Notes: a model not told the origin generated them from the letters alone. Positions 1-7,133 are shown, numbered from the stretch's first letter. The stretch: 11,063 nucleotides of DNA from Aurantimonadaceae bacterium (GCA_003232595.1 QIIJ01000640.1:1-11063); one strand, 5' to 3'. Numbers and translations: made by a program.

Positions 1-1709
1 AAGAAATATTCACCGCCCTTTGTGGTGACGAAAGGCGGCATGTCGGCGCAGAAAAATGGTGGTTTGTCGCCGTCTGGATCGGTTGCGACAATGAATTTGC
101 CGGGGAAATCCGGGTCACGGTGACCGATTACCGGGCAGGTATCGTTGCCCCCTTGAAAGTCGAGCCCGTATTGCATCCACTGCTGCTGCAGGAATTCAAA
201 CTGACGGAACAGGCTGGCACAGAGCGCCATGAAAATGATGCCTTTTTCGCCTTCCTTTTTACCCTTTTTGGGGTGTTCATAGGGCAGGCCGCGGCGCAAT
301 ATCCTGCGGCGTTTGTTGAGAGCAGATCCGAAGTCCGGTTTTGCTTCTTTTTCGCCGGTAAGCGCACCGATGACCACATTGGGGTCAAGCATGTCGCGGG
401 CATTTCCACGTCGCAAATGAGCGCCATAGGGGCATTTAATGCCAAGCGGGTCTTCGGAATAGGTAAAATCTGTCTCGCGTTGTTTTATTGCGGCAATTCT
501 TTTTTGCAGCGCAAGAACTCCATCACCGTTCGGCTCCTTTTGTTCAATCTTCAGGGCCGCAACCGCCTCTTCCAGATCATTATTGAAATGGGAGCGGAAT
601 TTTTGCCGGTCCTTTTCTGTGGGTGCCTTGACCAGCGGCGTTCCATCACGCCAGCGGCCAACCATCTTGGCTTTGATTGTATCCCCTGCCTCACTTTTGC
701 CCATATCCATAATCGTTGCATAATTGGTTGCAACATTTTCGATGTAGTCGTCAAACCGGTCGACATGTTCCTGTAGTTTGCGATAGGCCATGAACGTGCC
801 GTTGCGGGAGATTTCCGGTGGCAGGGCGGCAGAAGGTATTTCCTGGGATTCATCAGGGTGGCCAAGCAGGAATTCACCGGTTGCAAGTGGTGCCCAGGTG
901 CCATCGGGCCTGATCTTGCCGCGCCCTGGCACTCGTGCGGCCTCAATCTCGGGCGTAAACTGGCCTTCAAATACTGGATCCCCAATGCCGTCACGATAAC
1001 CAAAATGCTCCTCTGCGGTAGGGAACTCTCCCAACGGCGTTGATTTGAAAATCGCTGATACTTCCTGATATTTGGCGTTGTCTGGACCGTTGCCACGGAG
1101 GATTACAACACCGATTTCCGGCTTGCCATTATTGGTATTGAGGAGATCGCCTCCTTTGTCCTTCATAACGGCATTAGTGGTGATCATCTTTTCAAGCCAT
1201 TTGGTTTTGGCATTGAGATCGGCAATGACCACATTGCCTCGTTCAGCTTCGTCTCTATCCATCAGGGCATTCATTGATATCCAGATGTGGACCTTTTTGC
1301 CACCATTGTTGTTTTGCCAGATCGGGTCCCAGTTTTTACGCCCGCTTTCACCCTTGTCACTCAAAATGTAATTGCGCTCAGCCATGCCATCAATGAACTC
1401 AGAGGGCATCGCCTTCAGGGTGCGGGTAGAGATTTTCAACGCCTCAAGGCCGGCATAGGAAAATCCTATGTTGAAGGTGATTTCCGGCCGTTTGATTTTT
1501 TCAATTCCATTGTCGGGATAACCGCCAGAATCCTGGCCCTCCCAGCGGATGGCGCTGGTGACATAGGGAACGATTGCATTGATAAATCGACGTGCGGCAT
1601 CGGCATCCTTGATGTGGAGGAAGAAATAGCGCGCCTTTGGATAGCCGAAGCGGCCATATGCGCGGATAACATTGCCCTGAATATCGGCGAGGTCCAGCTT
1701 TTTTGTCAT
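1..1709 (-). CDS. DyP-type haem peroxidase, large form (3' end beyond window)
   Basis: Predicted dye-decolorizing (DyP) haem peroxidase, which uses hydrogen peroxide to oxidise bulky substrates. 569 codons are visible and the frame is still open at the left edge, so the C-terminus is missing. The N-terminus carries DIQGNVIRAYG (about residues 8-18), typical of long DyPs. The family signature GXXDG is present as GYRDG at 237-241, with the catalytic Asp at 240. The proximal haem ligand is most likely H431 in CPYGAHLRRGNARD. The arginine-rich RRRILRRGLPY follows at about 467-477, and then the conserved helix IIFMALCASLFRQFEF (about 491-506). The spacing from Asp to His is longer than in the fungal prototype, which points to an insertion. 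I see no signal peptide, so the protein is probably cytoplasmic or membrane-associated through its partner. The ATG overlaps the upstream stop as ATGA and is preceded by GGAAAGA, indicating translational coupling to the membrane protein gene. Confidence 0.92.
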   Translation of the reverse strand, partial: MTKKLDLADIQGNVIRAYGRFGYPKARYFFLHIKDADAARRFINAIVPYVTSAIRWEGQDSGGYPDNGIEKIKRPEITFNIGFSYAGLEALKISTRTLKAMPSEFIDGMAERNYILSDKGESGRKNWDPIWQNNNGGKKVHIWISMNALMDRDEAERGNVVIADLNAKTKWLEKMITTNAVMKDKGGDLLNTNNGKPEIGVVILRGNGPDNAKYQEVSAIFKSTPLGEFPTAEEHFGYRDGIGDPVFEGQFTPEIEAARVPGRGKIRPDGTWAPLATGEFLLGHPDESQEIPSAALPPEISRNGTFMAYRKLQEHVDRFDDYIENVATNYATIMDMGKSEAGDTIKAKMVGRWRDGTPLVKAPTEKDRQKFRSHFNNDLEEAVAALKIEQKEPNGDGVLALQKRIAAIKQRETDFTYSEDPLGIKCPYGAHLRRGNARDMLDPNVVIGALTGEKEAKPDFGSALNKRRRILRRGLPYEHPKKGKKEGEKGIIFMALCASLFRQFEFLQQQWMQYGLDFQGGNDTCPVIGHRDPDFPGKFIVATDPDGDKPPFFCADMPPFVTTKGGEYF

Positions 1710-2797
1710 GATGCCATTTTTCTTTCCGCACGAATTGTTCCCGGTTGCTGGGTTGGCTTTTTTACCGATTCAGGTTTGCTTTGTTCAAGGAATTTGCCAA
1801 ATTCATCATGCAACTGCTGAGCCTTGCACCCCTGATTTGTGATGGCAAAATCGGTCAGCTCCTGTTGCAAATAAAGTGACTTTAATACTGATTTAAGGTC
1901 AGATTTGAGAGGCATCGGGAAGGGCTTTTTCCCGTGATTCATAATGCCGCGATAGGCCAGGAATACTGTAACGCCAAGTGTTAGGAGCAATGAAAGGAGG
2001 AAAAAACCAAACCACCAACCGGTGTCAGCGCTGCCTGTGGAAATCCACAGATAGAGTTGCCGGAGTGTGCCCAACAAAGCAAATACTGTTGTGAGGCCGC
2101 CGAACACTGCGGCGATTTTTGTCGGTAAACTTTGAGGAGTTGCGAAAAATCCATCAAGTTCTGGTGTGGTTTGCCAGTAGTCATTGAATGGCATGACGGT
2201 TTCGACCTGGCCAAGTCGAACAAACTGCTTGAAGTTTCCAGCATTCATTTTTTCTGCATCAAACCCGTGGCAGTGAATAAACAATTCTGATAATTTGTCC
2301 GGCATCTGCTGCCAAAGGTCTTCAAGATACTGATCAAGTTCTTCTTCTCTACCAAGCGGTGCGTCAATTTCTGCAACCCATACCAGAAAGGGATTGCTTA
2401 GCTGATCGACTTGTTCGGGATCCAGCAGGTTTGTTACTTTGCCAAAAAGGCGACCAACAACCGGCAGGCCGCGGAGTTTGTCTGTCACCACGTTACTTGG
2501 ATTACGGCCATTGTAAATTGCGTTGTCAATGACAAAAAACCGGGTGAAATGAGTTTGGATGTTTTTCGCAAAGTGGCTGTTTTTTTCCGCCCGTTTTTTC
2601 GTTCCGCCCGGTGCGTATTGCCAATATGTCGCGGGGCCCTGCTGGGCTGTTGCGCCAACTGAAAGCATGTGTCGCACCATTTGAACCGGCAAGAGAGGCA
2701 TCACCTGATCATCACCAATTTCCATATTAATCAAAGGACCGTTTTTGATCGGAAACATTGTGGTCAGAAAGTATCGTCCGCTATCGAGATTTGGCAT
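1706..2797 (-). CDS. DyP-associated two-helix membrane protein with alpha/beta N-terminal domain
   Basis: 363-aa protein that I cannot assign to a named family. The soluble N-terminal part (about 1-222) starts with FLTTMFPIKNG (10-20). It contains THFTRFFVIDN (82-92) and a strand-acid-helix segment around LVWVAEIDAP (138-147) followed by an acidic helix to about 179. This layout recalls the ferredoxin-like half-barrels of DyP and related proteins, and it is shared with the next gene upstream. Two hydrophobic helices follow at about 228-252 and 261-283, and then a basic/helical tail rich in K and Q. The hairpin would place both the N- and C-terminal parts on the same side, probably cytoplasmic given the positive tail. 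AGGAAA precedes the ATG at a plausible distance. The stop overlaps the DyP start (ATGA), and only 14 bp separate it from the upstream gene. Inferred role: membrane anchor or partner of the peroxidase. The gene call is firm; the function is a guess. Confidence 0.82.
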   Translation of the reverse strand: MPNLDSGRYFLTTMFPIKNGPLINMEIGDDQVMPLLPVQMVRHMLSVGATAQQGPATYWQYAPGGTKKRAEKNSHFAKNIQTHFTRFFVIDNAIYNGRNPSNVVTDKLRGLPVVGRLFGKVTNLLDPEQVDQLSNPFLVWVAEIDAPLGREEELDQYLEDLWQQMPDKLSELFIHCHGFDAEKMNAGNFKQFVRLGQVETVMPFNDYWQTTPELDGFFATPQSLPTKIAAVFGGLTTVFALLGTLRQLYLWISTGSADTGWWFGFFLLSLLLTLGVTVFLAYRGIMNHGKKPFPMPLKSDLKSVLKSLYLQQELTDFAITNQGCKAQQLHDEFGKFLEQSKPESVKKPTQQPGTIRAERKMAS

Positions 2798-2811
2798 GGG
2801 TCATTTCCTGA

Positions 2812-3504
2812 TCAGTCAATGGCTTTTTTAAAGGTGCGGGACCAGTAGTTCACAAAACGAATGCGGTGGCCGCTTGCCCGTTCGGAATCGATGCTGGCGA
2901 CCGGTGCAAAACCAGGTGAGGGCAGGGAATTCTGCAGCCTGGCCAAAGCCTTGTTGTAGGCCTTTTGAAACTCCTCTGGCGAGACCTTCAGATCACCGTG
3001 CATTTTTTGCAGCTTTTCGAGTTCTTCCCGAACTCTGAATGCCGCCTTGATATCGCGCTGGCCTGCACCGGGGGTGGCATTATAATAGTAGTCTGTAGTT
3101 ATCTGGTTATGGACAATGTAATTCTTGAACGGGGTTATTGGAATTGAATGGGGGTATTTGATTGAGGTGTACCACAAGAGATCCAGACCGGAGGGAATTC
3201 CGTCTGAAAACGCATCAATATACTGGTCCCATGTACCGTTAAAATTACTGCAAAACAGCATGTAGTCATTTTTCAGCTTTTGCTTTTCAATGCCGCCTTT
3301 TTTTGGGCCGCCCATATCCGGCCAGTCGTTGTTTTTGATGATAACCCAGCGGGCAAAGTGAATGATTGAGAGCCCCAGAAGGCCTTTCAATGTACCGGGA
3401 GTTGCTCGGGAAAACATAAACAGAAAGCGCGTGATCCAGGTCCGGCTCGGCTTCATCGGCGTGATCACATTCATCGCGTAGGCTTTGCCAGCAATATTCG
3501 ACAT
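2812..3504 (-). CDS. DyP-associated soluble protein with ferredoxin-like barrel motifs
   Basis: 230-aa protein without a membrane helix or signal peptide; first gene of the peroxidase cassette. It shows MNVITPMKPSR (11-21), IHFARWVII (48-56) and DYMLFCSNFNGTWDQYIDAF (80-99), then PFKNYIVHNQITTDYYYN (125-142). The order 'TP-I/M-K', 'HF-x-R-aromatic-V-I', and 'strand, F/D-x-x, aromatic helix' matches the N-terminal domain of the downstream membrane protein, so the two look paralogous. From memory, similar proteins occur beside DyP or catalase-like peroxidases, but I know of no established function. The C-terminal 75 residues are charged and helical (RVREELEKLQKMHGDLKV). The frame opens further upstream with an ATG at 3564. 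I chose 3504 because GGGGAAGAG lies just ahead of it and the conserved region begins right after it. A role as a peroxidase accessory or substrate-binding subunit is inferred only from context. Confidence 0.82.
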   Translation of the reverse strand: MSNIAGKAYAMNVITPMKPSRTWITRFLFMFSRATPGTLKGLLGLSIIHFARWVIIKNNDWPDMGGPKKGGIEKQKLKNDYMLFCSNFNGTWDQYIDAFSDGIPSGLDLLWYTSIKYPHSIPITPFKNYIVHNQITTDYYYNATPGAGQRDIKAAFRVREELEKLQKMHGDLKVSPEEFQKAYNKALARLQNSLPSPGFAPVASIDSERASGHRIRFVNYWSRTFKKAID

Positions 3505-3586
3505 GCTCTCTTCCCCAAAAAATCGCGCAAAAATAGTGTTCTTAGTAAAACACAATAATGACATTCAGTGTGTGATTATCTTCACA
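3505..3586 (-). other. Intergenic gap ahead of the peroxidase cassette, with a short inverted repeat
   Basis: 82 bp between the mtnP remnant and the peroxidase cassette. It holds the ribosome binding site GGGGAAGAG (3508-3516) for the 3504 start. It also holds a perfect 5-bp inverted repeat, GTGTT (3536-3540) and AACAC (3549-3553), separated by 8 bp. The repeat could be an operator for the cassette, but the arms are short and no clear -35/-10 pair is visible. There is no T-run suggesting a terminator for mtnP, so read-through from upstream is possible. Confidence 0.25.
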
Positions 3587-4428
3587 TCAATGAATTTTAT
3601 GGCGCAACAATACGCGTCCGGCAATTGCATCCAGTTTTGCAACAAGCTCAACATCACGTGCTTCTGGCGCCGTCATTATGGCAAATTCCAAAGCCGTATC
3701 CGAACCGACCGGGCAGGCCTCATGCTCTCGGGGCAGGTCATGTGCCAGTCTCGTAATGAGCCGAATGGCGTTCTGGGTGTTGTCTTTGAGAGTTGCAATA
3801 ATGGCTGCGATATCCACATTTCCGTGGTCGGGATGCCAGGAGTCAAAATCGGTTACCATCGCTACGGTTGAATAGCAGATTTCCGCCTCACGCGCGAGCT
3901 TTGCTTCTGGCATGTTGGTCATGCCGATAACATCGCAGCCCCATTCGCGGTACAGCTTCGATTCTGCCTGGGAGGAAAATTGCGGTCCTTCCATCGCCAG
4001 GTAAGTGCCGCCGGAATGATGGGCAATCTCCTCGGCAATCGCGGCTTTTTCCACCTGACGTGCAAGCAGTGGCGAAACCGGCTCTGCCACTGAAACATGA
4101 GCCACACATCCTGCTCCAAAAAAGCTCTTTGCACGGGCAAATGTGCGGTCGATAAACTGGTCGACGATTACAAATGTGCCAGGTGGCATGGTTTCACGAA
4201 ATGACCCACATGCTGAAACTGAAACCAGATCGGTAACACCGGCGCGTTTTAATACATCAATATTTGCGCGGTAGTTGATGTCACTTGGTGACATCTTGTG
4301 TCCGCGACCGTGCCGCGGCAGTCAGAAGGTTCCCCCCATGGGCTTTCAATTATTTCCCATCGGGCATTGTCCATTTCTATATCATAAACGCCTGAGCCTC
4401 CAACGATGCCAAGAATGGTTTTAGTCAT
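3587..4428 (-). pseudogene. mtnP: S-methyl-5'-thioadenosine phosphorylase, frameshifted by an internal deletion
   Basis: Remnant of methylthioadenosine phosphorylase (purine nucleoside phosphorylase family 2), which cleaves methylthioadenosine with phosphate to adenine and 5-methylthioribose-1-phosphate in methionine salvage. The original ATG at 4428 follows AGGAG and reads TKTILGIVGGSGVYD up to SPWGEPSD. The reading frame then breaks at about 4320-4323. The next recognisable motif, LPRHGRGHKMSPSDINYRAN, continues in another frame directly after a TGA. Compared with the family layout, about 14 residues plus one base (about 43 bp) are missing. From the internal ATG at 4294, 235 codons stay open, with SACGSF, FIDRTF, MEGPQF, TNMPEA and TDFDSWH intact. 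A product started there would lack the GGSG loop and the RHGR phosphate-binding motif, so activity is unlikely. The start overlaps the upstream stop by ATGA. The lesion could also be a sequencing or assembly error. Confidence 0.87.
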
Positions 4429-5172
4429 GCTTTCTCCTGCTGGGTTACAAGTTTCAGGGCCCGTTCAAGCATCTCCGCCAGACGTTTTGCCCAGATTACC
4501 TGCCCGTTGTCATCGGAGATCAGATCATTGCGAATTTCGATCATAACATTGGGCACCGCCGCCATGCAAATTAATGGTATGGGCAACGCCATCTTCCGGG
4601 CCATATGGCTCATTGCGACGGGCGATATAGTCTTTACCTGCAAGTGCCAGTAGCGCATCGGCCAGACGAGCGTCCTTATCGTGCAGTATCCCCAGTTCCA
4701 CGTCGCGGATATTGCCCCTGAAAACCGGCGTGAAGGAATGGATAGTAACAAAAACAGGCGTGCCCGCGCGTTGGTCCAGCAATTGACTTACGGATGCATG
4801 GAATGGCTTGTAGATTTGGTCAATGCGTGCAGTGCGTTTCCTGATATCTATGTTCTGATTGCCGGGAATGGGTGTATTCTCACCAATTTCCGGTATGGAG
4901 GATGGGTTTTCCGGCGGGCGGTTGCAATCATAGACCAGACGCGAATAGCGTTGGAGTACAAGGGGGGCATCAAGGCTGTTGGCCAAATGTCGAGAAACGG
5001 ATTCTGCGCCGATATCCCAGGCAATGTGTGCGTTGAGTGCATCGTCATCAAGGCCGAGCCCATTGAGGCATGCCGGGATGTGTCGGCTTGAATGCTCGCA
5101 CACCAGCACCACAGTCGAATTGCCGTGCGGATTGATAATTTCGGCAGGTGGGCCATTGTCGAGGAGGTGCAT
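4425..5172 (-). pseudogene. N-formylglutamate amidohydrolase family protein, frameshifted near the C-terminus
   Basis: Zinc-dependent N-formylglutamate amidohydrolase-like protein (the family that includes HutG of histidine degradation); substrate not proven. The ATG at 5172 begins MHLLDNGPPAEIINPHG. Family landmarks follow in order: VVLVCEHSSRHIP, HIAWDIGAE, LVLQRYSRLVYDCNRP, ENTPIPGN, FVTIHSFTPVF, and RNEPYGPEDGVAHTINLHGG. Just after HGG, at about 4557, the frame breaks and soon stops at 4525. The expected continuation PNVMIEIRNDLISDDNGQ is present in another frame and ends at a stop at 4425. Relative to the usual spacing between HGG and PNV, about 8 bp are missing (a 1-bp insertion is an alternative). 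The truncated product would lose the conserved EIRND segment. An in-frame TTG start at 5235 is possible but has no family support. The stop at 4425-4427 overlaps the mtnP start, so the operon layout survives although both genes are broken. Confidence 0.85.
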
Positions 5173-5341
5173 TGTGATAAGCTCGGTTTGGTGATTTCCT
5201 CGGCATGATTGACATGATTCAGGAACGGCTGGCAAGTTTGGCCTGTAAGATCGGTGTATTACTGAAAGAATAGATAACTTTATTGCGCATCACAGCGCAT
5301 TTGATGGAATTCTTGTCGTAAATTGAGAAGGGAAATTATCG
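5173..5341. promoter_or_regulatory. Divergent intergenic region with inverted repeat
   Basis: 169 bp between the divergent amidohydrolase (minus) and Rieske oxygenase (plus) genes, so promoters for both directions should lie here. The clearest element is a perfect inverted repeat, TGCGC (5284-5288) and GCGCA (5295-5299), with a 6-bp spacer. It is also readable as a direct repeat GCGCAT-CACA-GCGCAT. It is 43 bp upstream of the Rieske start, where an operator would be reasonable. A second small repeat, CATGATT, occurs at 5204 and 5213. I could not find a convincing -35/-10 pair. GAAGGG ahead of 5342 is the likely ribosome binding site. Confidence 0.35.
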
Positions 5342-6496
5342 ATGGAGCGTCCGACCGTGACAGAATCGACCCTTTCAGCAGTTCTTCAACCTGTAGCTAC
5401 TGCCCGTGGTCTTCCAAATGCGCATTATGTTGATCCTGAAATGCATCAGCTGGAACGTGAAAAGGCATTGTTTGACAATTGGGTTGGTGTGGCTTTTGGC
5501 AAGGATGTACGAGAGCCAGGTTCGGCCATGCCTGTCGATTTCATGGGGCAACCATTGTTGCTGGTGCGTGACAAGGCGGGCAAATTACGGGTTTTTCAGA
5601 ACACCTGTCGCCACCGGGGGATGATACTGATTGAGGAGGCTGGTCCCATTCGCGGAGCCATTCGCTGTCCCTACCATTCCTGGTGTTATTCACTTGAAGG
5701 CAAACTTGTCACCACGCCGCATGTGGGAGGGCCGGGAATAAATATTGCGCCTGAAATTGTGCGCGAAGAACTGGGGCTGATCGAAATTCGTTCTCATGTC
5801 TGGCAGGATATAGTCTTTGCCAATATTTCAGGAAAAGCACCGGAATTCGGGGACTATGCAGATACATTGCTTTCGCGCTGGCGGGAGTTTGAAAAGCCGG
5901 TCTATCATGGGGGGCCGGAATCCTCATTTAAGCTTGAGGTCAATTGTAACTGGAAGCTGGCGGTAGAAAACTATTGCGAGAGCTATCATTTGCCGTGGGT
6001 GCATCCGGAACTAAACTCCTATTCAAAACTCGAAGACCATTATCATATCATAAATTCCGGGGCGTTTTCCGGGCAGGGGACATTGGTTTATAATCCGCGC
6101 CTCGATGACACGGGCCGGAAGTTTGCAGATTTTGACGGGCTTTCAGCCAAATGGGACAAATCAGCTGAATATATTGCGCTTTTTCCCAACGTGCTTCTTG
6201 GCGTGCACCGTGATCATACTTTTGCCATTCTGCTGCAACCGGTGGATCACCAGACTACAATTGAGCATGTGGAAATATATTATGCTCAGCAATCTTCGCT
6301 CGGCGATGATGTGGCTGACTTGCGCCAAAAAAATGCCGCTATGTGGCGGGCTGTTTTTGAAGAGGATATATTTGTTGTTGAAGGGATGCAGCGGGGGCGT
6401 AACGGTCTAAAATTCGACGGCGGCAAATTCTCGCCCGCGATGGATGAGCCGACACATACATTCCATCACTGGGTCGCAACACAATTGAGCAAGTGA
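5342..6496 (+). CDS. Rieske [2Fe-2S] non-haem iron oxygenase, alpha subunit
   Basis: 384-aa catalytic subunit of a Rieske oxygenase, close to the usual length for the CntA/GbcA-like and ring-hydroxylating alpha-subunit group. The Rieske cluster ligands are C89 and H91 (CRHRG) and C109 and H112 (CPYHSW). The mononuclear iron site is H216 and H221 in ENYCESYHLPWVHPEL, with D342 (EEDIF) as the likely third ligand. The residue three before the first His, which bridges the two metal centres between neighbouring subunits, is Glu (E213). Classical dioxygenases have Asp there, and carnitine oxygenase CntA has Glu. The enzyme needs an electron-donating reductase, but none is encoded nearby. The substrate is unknown; a quaternary amine or other small non-aromatic compound is an inference from the Glu. 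The ATG is preceded by GAAGGG. The stop overlaps the next start as TGATG, so the two genes are translationally coupled. Confidence 0.93.
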   Translation: MERPTVTESTLSAVLQPVATARGLPNAHYVDPEMHQLEREKALFDNWVGVAFGKDVREPGSAMPVDFMGQPLLLVRDKAGKLRVFQNTCRHRGMILIEEAGPIRGAIRCPYHSWCYSLEGKLVTTPHVGGPGINIAPEIVREELGLIEIRSHVWQDIVFANISGKAPEFGDYADTLLSRWREFEKPVYHGGPESSFKLEVNCNWKLAVENYCESYHLPWVHPELNSYSKLEDHYHIINSGAFSGQGTLVYNPRLDDTGRKFADFDGLSAKWDKSAEYIALFPNVLLGVHRDHTFAILLQPVDHQTTIEHVEIYYAQQSSLGDDVADLRQKNAAMWRAVFEEDIFVVEGMQRGRNGLKFDGGKFSPAMDEPTHTFHHWVATQLSK

Positions 6497-6720
6497 TGGA
6501 GAATGGTGTCGGCAGACAAATTCTAGATGCTTACAAACGGTGCGAATTCCGAGCCCTTGTGCAACTCTATCTGGATGTGGCCGATGACCATGAGGCACGA
6601 GCCAATCATGATGCTGCCTGCTACTACTGGACTGTTGCTTACGTTTTTGCCCTTCAGGAAGGAATGGATTGTGCGGAAGAGTTGCGCCAAAAACTGGCCG
6701 CCCACGGGAGAGAGTATTGA
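6496..6720 (+). CDS. Small helical protein coupled to the Rieske oxygenase
   Basis: 74-aa protein starting at the ATG that overlaps the oxygenase stop (TGATG); a GTG one codon earlier is also in frame. It is predicted all-helical, with segments around RQILDAYKRC, FRALVQLYLDVADDHEA, HDAACYYWTVAYVFALQEG and CAEELRQKLAAHG. These resemble one to two TPR-like hairpins. There is no Cys-rich cluster (only three Cys), so it is not a ferredoxin, and it is too short to be a reductase or a classical beta subunit. The strict coupling implies it is made in stoichiometric relation to the oxygenase, possibly as a stabilising or assembly partner. I do not recognise a named family, although I recall similar short proteins from alphaproteobacteria. 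No terminator hairpin is evident after the stop. Confidence 0.75.
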   Translation: MENGVGRQILDAYKRCEFRALVQLYLDVADDHEARANHDAACYYWTVAYVFALQEGMDCAEELRQKLAAHGREY

Positions 6721-6786
6721 AAATTTCTCTGACCCGGCCGCCTCAATTAATCATAGACACTAACCGAATTTGCCGGGAATGCGTGC

Positions 6787-7047
6787 TTAACATCCGAAGA
6801 ATGTCAATCCAATGCCAGCGATTGCCAGGATTGTAATAAGGATATTAATCCGCACGCCCAAGGTGCTGAAGGCGATGGGCTGGTTTTTTGGCGTGTCCTT
6901 TCCCTTGAGTGTTGAACTCATGGAGCTGCGGAATATCTTTGAGTTCGAATTAAAATAAAGATTTGGCAGATAGGCAATTACCGCCAGGATCAGGATTGGC
7001 GTCGACAGACTGTTTACGGTGCATATTGTTTCGAGCCAGAACGGCAT
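6787..7047 (-). CDS. Small two-helix membrane protein, hypothetical
   Basis: 86-aa ORF with two clear hydrophobic helices (about 13-33 and 66-84) joined by a polar, basic loop containing SKIFRSSMSSTLKGKDTPKN. The protein ends in GLTFFGC. The alternation of hydrophobic helices and a lysine-rich loop looks like a genuine small inner-membrane protein, with the loop facing the cytoplasm. Translation signals are weak: AAGG lies about 12 bases before the ATG. It stands alone between two plus-strand genes, with 66 bp to the small helical protein gene and 86 bp to the oxidoreductase start. No function can be assigned. The alternative is a chance ORF, but the membrane pattern argues against that. Confidence 0.5.
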   Translation of the reverse strand: MPFWLETICTVNSLSTPILILAVIAYLPNLYFNSNSKIFRSSMSSTLKGKDTPKNQPIAFSTLGVRINILITILAIAGIGLTFFGC

Positions 7048-7123
7048 TGGTCAAAATTACCTTGCTTCGGTACTAATTTCTCATTGGTAGTTTATATCAC
7101 AGTGGACAAGCAACAGAATATTT

Positions 7124-7128
7124 GGAGG
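7124..7128 (+). promoter_or_regulatory. Strong ribosome binding site of the SAF-domain oxidoreductase
   Basis: GGAGG with a 5-base spacer to the ATG at 7134 is the strongest Shine-Dalgarno match I see in the window. It decides the start against the upstream in-frame TTG at 7122. Confidence 0.85.
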
Positions 7129-7133
7129 TTTTA

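Noticed and set aside
120..776. Long plus-strand open frame opposite the peroxidase gene
   Set aside because: It is antisense to a clear DyP coding frame, has no recognisable domain and no start signal.
551..1096. Minus-strand open frame in a second phase inside the peroxidase gene
   Set aside because: The DyP signature residues lie in the other phase, and the protein pattern here is compositionally odd with no family features.
3536..3553. Inverted repeat as a terminator for the mtnP remnant
   Set aside because: The stem is only 5 bp and AT-rich, and no T-run follows in the direction of transcription.
3505..3564. Upstream ATG giving a 20-residue longer version of the 230-aa protein
   Set aside because: There is no ribosome binding site at 3564, whereas GGGGAAGAG sits just before the 3504 ATG. 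The extra residues also cover the likely regulatory gap.
4425..4751. Separate 108-aa gene at the end of the amidohydrolase
   Set aside because: Only its second half matches the family (PNVMIEIRND). The first half is a shadow frame, so it is the displaced end of the broken gene.
4681..5091. 136-aa plus-strand open frame
   Set aside because: It is antisense to the well-supported amidohydrolase frame and has no domain of its own.
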